Shown here in pieces: positions 30,194 through 38,575 of a DNA stretch of 59,045 nucleotides (position 1 is its first letter; every line of letters starts with the position of its first letter). Below the pieces are notes generated by a model. That model ran no database searches. It worked only from the letters and a program-made list of their open reading frames with translations, and was not told the DNA's origin. This DNA comes from Paracoccaceae bacterium (lineage in GTDB: Bacteria; Pseudomonadota; Alphaproteobacteria; Rhodobacterales; Rhodobacteraceae). The position numbers and the translations under genes were made by a program. The stretch lies in contig JASJAU010000040.1 in NCBI GenBank assembly GCA_030066855.1, positions 1 to 59,045 on the forward strand. Reading direction: 5' to 3'.

Positions 30194-31279
30194 GTGAGCG
30201 ACAGGAACAAAGGACTGGGAATCGAGGGTCTGAGCCGCAGCTTCGGCGGCCGGAACGTCGTGGACGACGTGACGCTCTCGATCGCGCCGGGGCAGGTGAC
30301 CTGCCTTCTCGGCCCGTCGGGTTGCGGCAAGTCCACGACGCTCAGGATCGTCGCGGGCGTTGAGCGGCAGGATGCCGGATCGGTGACGCTGGACGGTCGC
30401 GTTCTATCCGCCGGCTCCACACATCTGCCGCCCGAAGACCGGCACGTGGGCCTGATGTTCCAGGATTTCGCGCTCTTCCCGCACCTGACGGTCGAGGACA
30501 ATGTGGGGTTCGGTCTGACCGGCAACCGCACCGACCGCCGCCGCCGGGCGCATGAGATGCTTGAGAAGGTGCATCTTCGGGGCTTCGAAACGGCGCTGCC
30601 GCACGAGCTGTCGGGCGGCGAGCAGCAGCGCGTAGCTCTCGCCCGCGCCATCGCGCCGAAACCCCGAGTCATGCTGATGGACGAGCCCTTTTCCGGCCTC
30701 GACAACCGGCTGCGGGACGGCATCCGCGACGAGACGCTGGACATCCTCAAAGCGGAGCAGACGGCGGTCCTTCTGGTCACGCACGAGCCGGACGAGGCGA
30801 TGCGCATGGCTGACGAGATCGCGCTGATGCGCGACGGCGCGATCGTTCAGCAGGGCGCGCCCTACAACGTCTACAACGCGCCGGTCGACAAGATGGCTGC
30901 GGCTTTCTTTAGCGATATCAACGTGATCCCTGGCAAGGTGCGAGGCGCTCTGACCGATACGCCTTTCGGCGACTTCCTCGCCCCCGGCTTCCCCGATGGG
31001 AGCGAGGTCGAGATCGTGATCCGGCCCCAGCACATCCGCATTGATTTCGACCGGAGCGGCAAGGGGCCAAACCCGACTCCTGAGGACGGCGTGCCGGCCA
31101 AGGCGGAGGTGCTTCGCGCCCGCTACATGGGCCGCGAGAGCCTGGTCGAGTTCCGGATGGACCACGACGGCTCGGTCCTGAGCGCGACCGTGCCTTCCGT
31201 ATTCCTGCCTAAGCCCGGCATGGTGCTCTGGTTGATGGCGAGGCGGGGGAAATGCTTCGTCTTTCCGAAAGGCGGCTAG
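30194..31279 (+). CDS. ABC transporter ATP-binding protein (FbpC/PotA type)
   Basis: This is a 361-residue importer-type ATPase. Walker A is GPSGCGKST, the Q-loop is in MFQDFALFPHL, the signature is LSGGEQQRVALARA, Walker B is VMLMDEPFSGLD and the H-loop is VTHEPDEA. The C-terminal 100 residues form a TOBE-type regulatory domain. Sequence style is closest to Fe(III) or polyamine/sulfate importers, but the substrate is not fixed. No permease or binding-protein gene is adjacent, so it is an orphan. The start is GTG at 30194 (or 30191); the frame upstream overlaps the SDR gene and is excluded. Confidence 0.9.
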   Translation: MSDRNKGLGIEGLSRSFGGRNVVDDVTLSIAPGQVTCLLGPSGCGKSTTLRIVAGVERQDAGSVTLDGRVLSAGSTHLPPEDRHVGLMFQDFALFPHLTVEDNVGFGLTGNRTDRRRRAHEMLEKVHLRGFETALPHELSGGEQQRVALARAIAPKPRVMLMDEPFSGLDNRLRDGIRDETLDILKAEQTAVLLVTHEPDEAMRMADEIALMRDGAIVQQGAPYNVYNAPVDKMAAAFFSDINVIPGKVRGALTDTPFGDFLAPGFPDGSEVEIVIRPQHIRIDFDRSGKGPNPTPEDGVPAKAEVLRARYMGRESLVEFRMDHDGSVLSATVPSVFLPKPGMVLWLMARRGKCFVFPKGG

Positions 31280-31329
31280 GGCTCCGCCCTTCGGCCCTCA
31301 CCCCGAGGTGCGCGAGAACGCAAACAAGA

Positions 31330-32010
31330 TCACTCCGCGTCCGCCCGGTCGAGGTAATCGGCCAGGGTCTTGCCCGGCTCCTCCTCGAAATTGTCGAAAG
31401 TGACGTCGAGCGTTTTGATCCGGTCCACTCGGAAGACGCGGAAGTCCTGCCTGAGCTCGCACCAGGAGGTCAAAGTCCAGACCCGCCCCCAGTATTCCAT
31501 CTGCAGGGGCCGGATGGTCCGTTTTGTCTCCTCGCCATCAAGAGCGGCGTATGCGATCTCGACTTTGCGGCGCGAGCGGATTGCGGCCCGAAGGGGCGCC
31601 ATGTGGACAAACCCCCGCGCGGCTTCCGCAAAGGGATAGACTGCGAATCCCCAGCCCGATGCCGGCGCGGCCCGGTCTTCCGGCAGGACCGCGTCGACCT
31701 TCTGCGAAAGCGTCTGCGCCGCTGCCTTCAATTCGTCATCCGCCGCCTTCGATACGACGGCGAGGCCGAGGTGCAGCGCCTCTAGCTCGGTCAAGCTGAG
31801 GTTGAGAGGCGGGAGCGTGATCGGCGCCGTCATCATGTAGCCCAGCCCCCGCTCGCCCTCGACCGGCAAGCCGCTTGCGATCAGCGTGTCCATGTCCCGG
31901 TAGATGGTGCGGAGCGACACACCTAGCCGCTCCGCCATGTCCGCGCCCTTGTGCAGCCGCCCGTCGCGCAGGATCTGGATCAGTTCGAACAGACGGTCGG
32001 TGCGGCGCAT
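31330..32010 (-). CDS. YafY-type HTH/WYL transcriptional regulator
   Basis: This is a 226-residue regulator. The N-terminal winged helix-turn-helix (MRRTDRLFELIQILRDG, then GVSLRTIYRDMDTL) spans about residues 1-60. A WYL domain spans about 140-215 (VEIAYAALDGEE, IRPLQMEYWGRVWTLTSWC), with variant WYL residues. WYL domains bind ligands and control DNA binding. It is the second gene of a pair with the ABM-fold gene, 5 bases upstream, and probably controls that operon through the inverted repeat at 32444. Confidence 0.93.
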   Translation of the reverse strand: MRRTDRLFELIQILRDGRLHKGADMAERLGVSLRTIYRDMDTLIASGLPVEGERGLGYMMTAPITLPPLNLSLTELEALHLGLAVVSKAADDELKAAAQTLSQKVDAVLPEDRAAPASGWGFAVYPFAEAARGFVHMAPLRAAIRSRRKVEIAYAALDGEETKRTIRPLQMEYWGRVWTLTSWCELRQDFRVFRVDRIKTLDVTFDNFEEEPGKTLADYLDRADAE

Positions 32011-32015
32011 TCACA

Positions 32016-32396
32016 TCACTCCATCCGCCAGAGGATCGGCGCGTGACGCATCTCGACGCTCGCCGGATCGATCATCGCGCTGAAGGGCGCGAAGGCTTCA
32101 GACGCCATCACGGCTTCGGCGGCGGCGAGCGCTTCCGCCATCGAGGTCCACTCGATCACGTCCGTCCAGGTGCCGGTTTCGTCCTTGGTCAGGAACCGGC
32201 GGGTGAGGGCGCCGCGTTCCCGAAGCTTCGCCTCGGTACCTCGAGCGGCTTCGACGAAGGCGGCGTCGTCCGCGCCCTCGGCAAGACGGAAGGTTACGAT
32301 CTCGAGCACGGGCTCCTCCGCCCCGGCGGAGCGTGCGGCGTCGGCGGGCGTGAGGGCGATGGTCGCGGCAAAGAAGAGGGGTGTCAGTCTGGTCAT
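32016..32396 (-). CDS. Secreted ABM-fold (dimeric alpha/beta barrel) protein
   Basis: This is a 126-residue protein with a Sec signal peptide (MTRLTPLFFAATIAL, cleavage near residue 20-24). A domain resembling antibiotic biosynthesis monooxygenases follows: LEIVTFRLAEGADDAAFVEAA, FLTKDETGTWTDVIEWTSM and AFAPFSAMID. A periplasmic location is unusual for this fold. The function is unknown. GGAGA precedes the ATG. It forms an operon with the WYL regulator and has a perfect inverted repeat 48 bases upstream. Confidence 0.75.
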   Translation of the reverse strand: MTRLTPLFFAATIALTPADAARSAGAEEPVLEIVTFRLAEGADDAAFVEAARGTEAKLRERGALTRRFLTKDETGTWTDVIEWTSMAEALAAAEAVMASEAFAPFSAMIDPASVEMRHAPILWRME

Positions 32397-32443
32397 GGTC
32401 GGTCTCCGATTCGGTTGTTTGCGACCTCTCTTTACGCCACCCC

Positions 32444-32465
32444 AACTGACATAAACCTGTCAGTT
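32444..32465. promoter_or_regulatory. Candidate operator: AACTGACA-N6-TGTCAGTT
   Basis: The arms AACTGACA (32444-32451) and TGTCAGTT (32458-32465) are perfect 8-base inverted repeats with a 6-base spacer. They are centred about 58 bases upstream of the ABM-fold gene start. Symmetric sites like this are typical for HTH regulators; the adjacent WYL protein is the likely binder (inference). Confidence 0.6.
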
Positions 32466-32468
32466 GCG

Positions 32469-32485
32469 TTTCGCCACAGGCGAAA
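32469..32485. repeat. Short inverted repeat TTTCGCC-ACA-GGCGAAA
   Basis: Perfect 7-base arms with a 3-base loop lie just beyond the 32444 operator candidate in the divergent interval before tatA. It may be a hairpin near the tat promoter or a second half of the regulatory region. Confidence 0.35.
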
Positions 32486-32588
32486 ACCCCGTATTTCGCG
32501 GCCTGCATGATGCGAACAGGGGCTTTCCTGCTTTTCCTCGCGCTGAACCCCTCCTAAATAGCTTTTCGGATTTCAGGGAGAGAGACCC

Positions 32589-32810
32589 ATGCTGAACAAC
32601 ATCGGCCTTCCGGGCCTTCTGCTCATCGCCGTCGTCGTCCTCGTCCTTTTCGGACGCGGAAAGATCTCGTCGCTCATGGGAGAGGTCGGCAAAGGCATCA
32701 CCGCCTTCAAGAAAGGCGTAGACGAGGGCAAGAAAGAGCTTGAGGACGAAGCCTCGGCCGCCGCCCGCGACGTGACGCCTGAGGAAGCCGAGGAGAAGGA
32801 CAAGGTCTGA
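32589..32810 (+). CDS. tatA: Sec-independent protein translocase TatA
   Basis: This 73-residue pore-forming component of the twin-arginine translocase has an N-terminal membrane helix (about residues 5-20, [17 protein letters not shown]). The FGRGK hinge follows, then the amphipathic helix [17 protein letters not shown] and a charged tail. The ATG follows AGGGAGAGA. tatB starts 20 bases after the stop. Confidence 0.97.
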   Translation: MLNNIGLPGLLLIAVVVLVLFGRGKISSLMGEVGKGITAFKKGVDEGKKELEDEASAAARDVTPEEAEEKDKV

Positions 32811-32830
32811 CCTCGTCCGGGACGGCGCCC

Positions 32831-33304
32831 ATGTTCGACCTTGGTTGGAGCGAGCTTCTCGTGATCGGCGTGACCGCGCTGATCATCCTCGGCCCGCGAG
32901 ATCTGACGAAACTGTTCCGGGAGCTTGGCCGCTTCACGGGCAAGATCCGGCGCATGGCGCGGGATTTCCAGCGCGCTATGGAGGACGCCGCCAAGGACTC
33001 CGGCGTCGACACCGCCGCGGCGGATCTCAAGAACATGACCTCGCCCTCCAAGATGGGCATGGACAAGATCAAGGAGGCCACCGACAAGTTCGAGAAGTGG
33101 GATCCGACAAAATCGACCGCCAAGCCGCGCGACAGGGGTGCGGAAGCTGCGAAAGAGTCGGAGGAGCGCGCCGAGACGGTTCGCAAAGCCAACGAGAACG
33201 CCAAGAAAATGGCGGCCGAGTGGAAAGCGCCTGAGGAGGCCGAGGCGACGCAGGACACCGCTGAGCCTGCCGAAGAAACCCCTAAATCCGAGACGGGCGC
33301 ATGA
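32831..33304 (+). CDS. tatB: Sec-independent protein translocase TatB
   Basis: This 157-residue component of the TatBC substrate receptor has the family signature at the N-terminus: MFDLGWSELLVIGVTALIILGP with the conserved Glu and Gly-Pro hinge. An amphipathic helix and a long charged, Lys/Glu-rich tail follow. The stop overlaps the tatC ATG (ATGA). Confidence 0.96.
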   Translation: MFDLGWSELLVIGVTALIILGPRDLTKLFRELGRFTGKIRRMARDFQRAMEDAAKDSGVDTAAADLKNMTSPSKMGMDKIKEATDKFEKWDPTKSTAKPRDRGAEAAKESEERAETVRKANENAKKMAAEWKAPEEAEATQDTAEPAEETPKSETGA

Positions 33305-34224
33305 GCCAGGCCGACGACGAACTCGAGGACTCCTCGGCCCCGCTGATAGAGCACCTGTCGGAACTGCGGACCCGACTGATCCGGTCGGTCATTGCTTTCA
33401 TCATCGGTATCGTCGTCGCCTTCACCGTGGCCGAGCCGATCCTGCAATTCCTGGTCGACCCGATCGAAGACACGCTCCGCCGTCTGGGCGACCCGTCGCC
33501 GACGCTGCAGTACACAAGCCCGCAGGAATATCTCTTCACGCTCTTCCGCATCTCGATGGTGTTCGGCTTCGGCCTGGCCTTCCCGGTGATCGCCCATCAG
33601 ATGTGGCGCTTCGTGGCGCCAGGCCTTTACCGCAAGGAAAAGGCGGCGTTTCTGCCCTTCCTGATCGCCTCGCCGATCATGTTTTTCCTGGGTGCGTCCT
33701 TCGCGCATTTCATCGTGACGCCGCTCGCCATGGCCTTCTTCTTAGGCTTCGCGGACGTCTCGTCGATCTTCGCCAACCTCCTCGCCGGCGGCGCACCGGA
33801 ACTGCCTGCCGACGCCGCCATCGTGCCGGAGACGGAAGAGGGCGTGCGGATCACGTTCTTCGGCAAGGTCAACGAGTCGCTCGATATCACGCTCAAGTTC
33901 ATCATGGCCTTCGGACTTTGCTTTCAGCTGCCGGTGCTTCTGACGCTCATGGGCAAGGCGGGCCTTGTTTCCGCCGCCGGTCTGGCGTCCACGCGCAAAT
34001 ACGCCATGGTCGGCATCCTCGTCCTCGCCGCGCTCGTGACGCCGCCGGATGTCGTCACCCAAATCATCCTCTTCACAGTGGTCTACGGTCTCTATGAAAT
34101 CTCGATCCAGCTCGTCCGCCGGGTCGAGCGGAAGAAGACCGAAGAGCTTCGGGAGGAGGGCATCCTGGGTGAGGATGAAGAGCTCTGGGGCGAGCCGGAC
34201 GACGATGAGGACGCCAAGGCGTGA
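33301..34224 (+). CDS. tatC: Sec-independent protein translocase TatC
   Basis: This 307-residue polytopic membrane protein recognises twin-arginine signal peptides. The N-terminal signature IEHLSELRTRLIRS holds the conserved Glu-Leu-Arg residues. Six membrane helices follow. The periplasmic loop near residues 160-190 is longer than in E. coli TatC (PELPADAAIVPETEEGV), as is usual in alphaproteobacteria. The C-terminal tail is acidic. The stop overlaps the GTG of the DUF815 gene. Confidence 0.97.
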   Translation: MSQADDELEDSSAPLIEHLSELRTRLIRSVIAFIIGIVVAFTVAEPILQFLVDPIEDTLRRLGDPSPTLQYTSPQEYLFTLFRISMVFGFGLAFPVIAHQMWRFVAPGLYRKEKAAFLPFLIASPIMFFLGASFAHFIVTPLAMAFFLGFADVSSIFANLLAGGAPELPADAAIVPETEEGVRITFFGKVNESLDITLKFIMAFGLCFQLPVLLTLMGKAGLVSAAGLASTRKYAMVGILVLAALVTPPDVVTQIILFTVVYGLYEISIQLVRRVERKKTEELREEGILGEDEELWGEPDDDEDAKA

Positions 34225-35060
34225 TAGACGACCCTATGGAGAGGATCGCCGCCGCGCTTGAGCGGATGGCGCCCGCGCCGCTTGCGGCACCCGATTTCAC
34301 GACCGCCGACGCCTTCGTCTGGCATGTCACGCCCGATCGGCTCGACCCCGTGGGCAAGGTCAACCGCGTGCCTCTGGATCTCCTGATCGGGATCAACCGG
34401 GCCCGCGACATCCTGCTCGACAACACCCGGCAGTTCGCCAGGGGCCTGCCCGCCAACAACGCGCTTCTCTGGGGCGCGCGGGGGATGGGAAAGTCGAGCC
34501 TGGTCAAAGCCGTGCACGCGCAGGTTCATGCCGAAGGCGAGACGGTCAAGATCGTCGAGATCCAGCGGGAGGACCTGCCGTCGGTCGGCCGTCTCCTGAA
34601 CCTTCTTCGGGGCACGGAAGACCGGTTCATCCTTTTCTGCGACGACCTCTCGTTCAGCCACGACGACCAGCACTACAAGTCATTGAAAGCCGTGCTCGAC
34701 GGCGGGATCGAGGGGCGGCCCGACAACGTGGTCTTCTATGCCACCTCCAACCGCCGCCATCTGATGCCTCGCGACATGATCGAGAACGAGCGCTCTTCGG
34801 CCATCAACCCGTCCGAGGCGGTGGAAGAGAAAGTCTCGCTCTCCGACCGTTTCGGCCTCTGGCTCGGCTTCCATCCATGCTCTCAGGACGAATACCTCGA
34901 CATGATCCGAGGCTATTGCGACGCTTATGGGGTCGCGATCGATGACGACACGCTCCGCACCGAGGCCATCGAATGGCAGGCGACCCGCGGCGCCAGGTCG
35001 GGTCGGGTCGCCTGGCAATACTTCACCGACCTGGCGGGGCGGAAGGGCATATCTCTCTGA
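34221..35060 (+). CDS. DUF815 family AAA ATPase
   Basis: This is a 279-residue P-loop ATPase of the DUF815 type. Walker A is WGARGMGKSSLVKA (near residue 82), Walker B is FILFCDDLSF, and the sensor region is VVFYATSNRRHLMPRDM. The N-terminal region has DLLIGINRARDILLDNTRQF. The cellular function is not established. The start is GTG, overlapping the tatC stop (GTGA), so it is coupled to the tat operon. In many relatives this gene is near surE-pcm-nlpD instead (from memory). Confidence 0.9.
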   Translation: MIDDPMERIAAALERMAPAPLAAPDFTTADAFVWHVTPDRLDPVGKVNRVPLDLLIGINRARDILLDNTRQFARGLPANNALLWGARGMGKSSLVKAVHAQVHAEGETVKIVEIQREDLPSVGRLLNLLRGTEDRFILFCDDLSFSHDDQHYKSLKAVLDGGIEGRPDNVVFYATSNRRHLMPRDMIENERSSAINPSEAVEEKVSLSDRFGLWLGFHPCSQDEYLDMIRGYCDAYGVAIDDDTLRTEAIEWQATRGARSGRVAWQYFTDLAGRKGISL

Positions 35061-35194
35061 GCTCCGAACGCTGGCGTCTCGTCTTCGACGCCAGACGCCC
35101 GCTTCCGTCAAACAAACCAGCGACAGCGTGGGATTGGCCTGCTAGGTCTTCAGCCGTCGCCGTCTTTGGCGCCAGGCAAAGCGGGAGCAGGGAT

Positions 35195-35824
35195 ATGCCA
35201 TTGGAGATCAACGCGCCGATCACAACGCATGAACGATTGAGAGAAGCGATCCCGAGACGGCCGGGCGCGGCCAACGAAAAGGACATCGATCATCTGAACG
35301 ATGTCGCGCGTGATTTCATCGCCCGCTCGCCCTTTTGCATAATCTCGACGGTGGGGCGCGACGGGCTGCACGACATTTCTCCCAAGGGCGATCCGGCGGG
35401 TTTCGTTCAGGTCCGTGACGAAAAGACCCTCATCATCCCTGACCGCGTGGGCAACCAGCGCCTCGACACCTTTGAGAACATCATCGACGACCCCCGCGTC
35501 GGGCTGTTCTTCATGATCCCCGGCCACCGCGACACGCTGCGCGTTTCTGGAACCGCCGTCATCGCCGCCGACGAGGCGTTGCGCCAGCCGCTCGCTGTGA
35601 ACGGCAGGGCGCCCGCGCTCGTTTTGGTGGTGACGGTCGAGCAGGCGTTCATGCATTGCTCTAAATGCGTCGTCCGTTCGAAGCTCTGGCACCCTGATAG
35701 CTGGACCAGCGCCGAAGGCGCGCCGTCGGTCGCCCGCTGGGTCAAATCCACCGTGAACCCCGCCGAGACCCTCGAAGAGATCGAGGCGCGGCACGATATC
35801 GACCGCGTCGAGCGCTTGTACTAG
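35195..35824 (+). CDS. PPOX-type FMN-binding flavoprotein (MSMEG_1061-like)
   Basis: This is a 209-residue pyridoxamine-5'-phosphate-oxidase-fold protein. FMN-binding sequence is visible in FCIISTVGRDGLHDISPKGD (about residues 46-65), with LIIPDRVGNQRLDTFENI following and the CSKCVVRSKLW segment. It belongs to the PPOX subgroup usually called MSMEG_1061-like; the substrate is unknown. The start ATG at 35195 follows GGGAGCAGGGAT. The frame is open upstream into the DUF815 gene but that part has no domain features. Confidence 0.88.
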   Translation: MPLEINAPITTHERLREAIPRRPGAANEKDIDHLNDVARDFIARSPFCIISTVGRDGLHDISPKGDPAGFVQVRDEKTLIIPDRVGNQRLDTFENIIDDPRVGLFFMIPGHRDTLRVSGTAVIAADEALRQPLAVNGRAPALVLVVTVEQAFMHCSKCVVRSKLWHPDSWTSAEGAPSVARWVKSTVNPAETLEEIEARHDIDRVERLY

Positions 35825-36954
35825 TTCAGATAGGGCAGGGGGTCGACGCTCTCGAACCCTTCTCGCACTTCGAAGAGCAGGAACGGCGGGTTGCCGTCGC
35901 GCACAGACGCGACCCGCTCGCCCCGGCTGACGCGGTCGCCGCGCTCGACGCGGATGTTGTCGACGCCCGCATAGACCGTCAGCAGGTTCCCCTCATGCCG
36001 GATGACAAGGATCGGCACCTGGTCGGTGTCCTGGGTGATCGCCGCGACCGTTCCGTCATCGGCCGCCACGATGGCCGCACCTGCGGCGGCGGAGAGGCTG
36101 ATGCCCTCGTTCACGCCTGCCTCGTACTCCTGAATGATCCGGCCTTGCACGGGCATCCGAAGCCGCGAGGTATCCGAAGCGGCCGTCTGGTCGGCGGCGG
36201 GCGCCGGGGCGGGCGCCGGCGCCGCGGGGGCGGGCGTCGCGTCGACCTCGGGCAGCGGCGCAGCGGCGGAAGGCGGCACAGGGGTCGCCGTTCCCTCGCC
36301 CGGCCGCGACGCCGGCTCCAGCGCCGCGACCTGAACCTCTTCCGCCACAGTCGGGATCAGCAGGTACTGCCCGTCCCGCAATTCGAGGTCAGGACCGAGC
36401 CCGTTCCACTCGGCGAGCGCCGCGACCGGTACGCCGTAGGTCCGCGCGATCGAGAAAGCGGTCTCGCCCGGTCGGACTTGGTGCCGCACAGGCTGCGATC
36501 CCGAAGGCAGTCCAGGGGCGCCCTCGGCCCGCTGGATCGCCGAACCGGCGATGGTCGCCACGTCCACGTTGCCCGATCCGAGAATCGCTCCGCTCCCCGG
36601 TTCGCCCACGCGGCGAGGCAGTGCGACGACCGCGCCCTCACGGAGCGCGACGTTCAAAGGCAGCGCGTTGTAGCTCGCGACTTCTGCCGCCGGCAGGCCC
36701 ACCCGCGCCGCGACCGTCTCGACCGTGTCACCCCTTCGGGCCACCGCGACCTGGTACTCTGGGTATGACACCACGCCCCGCGCGTCCGGTACGGGCGCGG
36801 TATTTGTCGCGCCGCGGGCCGCGTCGGACGTGTCAAGAACGCCCGCGTTCCCCCTGAGATCAAAGTCCAAATCCCCAAGGCTGCCGCAGCCTGCAAGGGC
36901 CAGCGCCGCCGCGCTCGTTACCGCTAGTCGCAGAGAGAAAGCCGTTCCTGTCAT
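35821..36954 (-). CDS. nlpD: LysM/degenerate M23 lipoprotein, NlpD-like
   Basis: This is a 377-residue outer-membrane lipoprotein with lipobox LAGC (about residues 20-23). Two LysM peptidoglycan-binding domains follow (YQVAVARRGDTVETVAARVG and HQVRPGETAFSIARTYGVPV), then a Pro/Ala linker and a C-terminal LytM-type domain. The metal-binding residues are replaced: the HxGxD motif reads NEGISLS and the HLHFEVR motif reads FLLFEVR. That means it is catalytically dead and probably activates amidases, as NlpD and EnvC do. The ATG at 36954 follows TGAGGAT. It is last in the surE-pcm-nlpD operon. Confidence 0.9.
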   Translation of the reverse strand: MTGTAFSLRLAVTSAAALALAGCGSLGDLDFDLRGNAGVLDTSDAARGATNTAPVPDARGVVSYPEYQVAVARRGDTVETVAARVGLPAAEVASYNALPLNVALREGAVVALPRRVGEPGSGAILGSGNVDVATIAGSAIQRAEGAPGLPSGSQPVRHQVRPGETAFSIARTYGVPVAALAEWNGLGPDLELRDGQYLLIPTVAEEVQVAALEPASRPGEGTATPVPPSAAAPLPEVDATPAPAAPAPAPAPAADQTAASDTSRLRMPVQGRIIQEYEAGVNEGISLSAAAGAAIVAADDGTVAAITQDTDQVPILVIRHEGNLLTVYAGVDNIRVERGDRVSRGERVASVRDGNPPFLLFEVREGFESVDPLPYLN

Positions 36955-37016
36955 CGCTCGATCCTCAAATTCCGGGGGAACCTCTTCCGCGGGTCCGTCT
37001 CCGGGAAACCTGTCGT

Positions 37017-37658
37017 TCAATCCTGTCCCATGCCGTCAAGAAGCGGCACGAACCGCACCGGCAGAAGCTCGTCGTAGTCGTAGCCTGTCTCGGTCCGCGT
37101 CACCTTGATTAGCGACTGCACCGCGTCCGACTGTCCGACCGGTAGCACCATGATACCCCCAACCTTAAGTTCTGCCAACAAGGGCCCTGGCGTATCTTCG
37201 GCGGCGGCGGTCACAATGATCCGGTCGAAGGGCGCCTGCTCAGGCAGGCCGCGCGTTCCGTCCGCGGCAAGCGTGGTGATGTTGGTCAGCCCCAGCTTGT
37301 CGAAAACCGCCTGCGCCTCGTCCACCAGCCGCTTGTGCCGATCGACGGTGTAGACCCGCCGCGCGAGCTGGCTGAGGATCGCGGCTTGGTAGCCGGAGCC
37401 GGTGCCGACTTCCAACACCTTGTGGCGCGGCTGCACGTCCAGCGCCTGGGTCATGATCCCGACCACCGATGGCTGGCTGATGGTCTGCCCGCAGGCGATG
37501 GGAAGCGGCATGTCCTCGTAGGACCGCTCTGAAAACAGCCCTTTGACGAACTCGCCTCGGTCGATTTTCTCCATCGCTTCCAGAACGCGCTTGTCCTTCA
37601 CGCCCCGCTGACGGAGCGCGAAGACGAAGGCCATCTGCTGTTCGGCCCGCGAGGTCAT
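37017..37658 (-). CDS. pcm: Protein-L-isoaspartate O-methyltransferase
   Basis: This 213-residue SAM-dependent enzyme starts repair of isoaspartyl residues in aged proteins. Motifs include the SAM-binding loop [15 protein letters not shown] (near residue 80) and [13 protein letters not shown], with [21 protein letters not shown] further on. The N-terminal [14 protein letters not shown] is conserved. Its start overlaps the surE stop (ATGA), and it lies directly upstream of nlpD, as in many proteobacteria. Confidence 0.96.
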   Translation of the reverse strand: MTSRAEQQMAFVFALRQRGVKDKRVLEAMEKIDRGEFVKGLFSERSYEDMPLPIACGQTISQPSVVGIMTQALDVQPRHKVLEVGTGSGYQAAILSQLARRVYTVDRHKRLVDEAQAVFDKLGLTNITTLAADGTRGLPEQAPFDRIIVTAAAEDTPGPLLAELKVGGIMVLPVGQSDAVQSLIKVTRTETGYDYDELLPVRFVPLLDGMGQD

Positions 37659-38443
37659 TCCTCGATACGGTCCTTCAATTCGGCGATGGTGTCATAAGCG
37701 GTCAGATCGGCCCGAAGGGGCGTGACCGACACATATCCATCGAGGTTTGCGGTCACGTCCGTGCCCGGACCCGTCGGCAGATGCTGAGGGCCGCCTTTGA
37801 CCCAAAGGAACATCCGTCCCGACGGCGCCATATGCGGCTCGACGCCGAAGTTCGTCTCCTCGCGCCAGCCCTGGGTGGTGACGCGCAGGCCCTTCACTCC
37901 CTCCGCCGGGATCGGCGGGAAGTTCACGTTGTAGAAGACGCGGTACCCCGCGTCGTCCCAGTGCCCGTGGCGCAATAGCTTTCTGACCACGTCCACCCCG
38001 TACTCCGCCGCCGCTTCGAACTGGTTCGGCAGATGAACGTTCTCAGGCCCGTAGAACTGGCTGAGCGCGATAGCCGGCAGGCCTTGCAGCGCCGCTTCCA
38101 TCGCGCCGCCCAAAGTCCCGGAATACAAGACGTTCTCTGCGGCGTTGTTGCCGCGGTTCACGCCCGACAGAACAAGCTCCGGCGGCGCGTCCTTCATCAC
38201 CTGGTGCAGCCCCGCCAGCACGCAGTCGGCGGGTGAGCCCTCGGCGGCGAAGCGGCGCTCCTCCAGCTGAATGAGCATCGTCGGATGGGTGTAGCTGATG
38301 CAATGCCCGACGCCCGATTGCTCGAAGGCCGGCGCGACTGTCCAGACCTCGCCATCCTCGCCCGCGATCTCTTTCGCGATCGCTTCGAGTATGCGCAGCC
38401 CCGGCGCGTTGATCCCGTCGTCGTTGGTGATGAGTATCCGCAC
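37655..38443 (-). CDS. surE: 5'/3'-nucleotidase SurE
   Basis: This is a 262-residue survival protein with metal-dependent nucleotidase activity. The N-terminal motif [12 protein letters not shown] carries the catalytic aspartates D8 and D9. A serine/asparagine motif is in [20 protein letters not shown]. The length is normal. It is the first gene of the surE-pcm-nlpD operon, and ppk2 is divergent from it with a 132-base interval. Confidence 0.97.
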   Translation of the reverse strand: MRILITNDDGINAPGLRILEAIAKEIAGEDGEVWTVAPAFEQSGVGHCISYTHPTMLIQLEERRFAAEGSPADCVLAGLHQVMKDAPPELVLSGVNRGNNAAENVLYSGTLGGAMEAALQGLPAIALSQFYGPENVHLPNQFEAAAEYGVDVVRKLLRHGHWDDAGYRVFYNVNFPPIPAEGVKGLRVTTQGWREETNFGVEPHMAPSGRMFLWVKGGPQHLPTGPGTDVTANLDGYVSVTPLRADLTAYDTIAELKDRIEE

Positions 38444-38575
38444 GATGCGCCCCCAGATGCTCTTCTGACTTGGTTAGAAGAGCGCGGCGGTCGAGGCAAG
38501 GGCGCCTGGCGCGCGCGCTCCCCCAAACCGCGAAAGATGTGCTAGACTGGCGGGACGCCAAGGCATGGGGGGACT

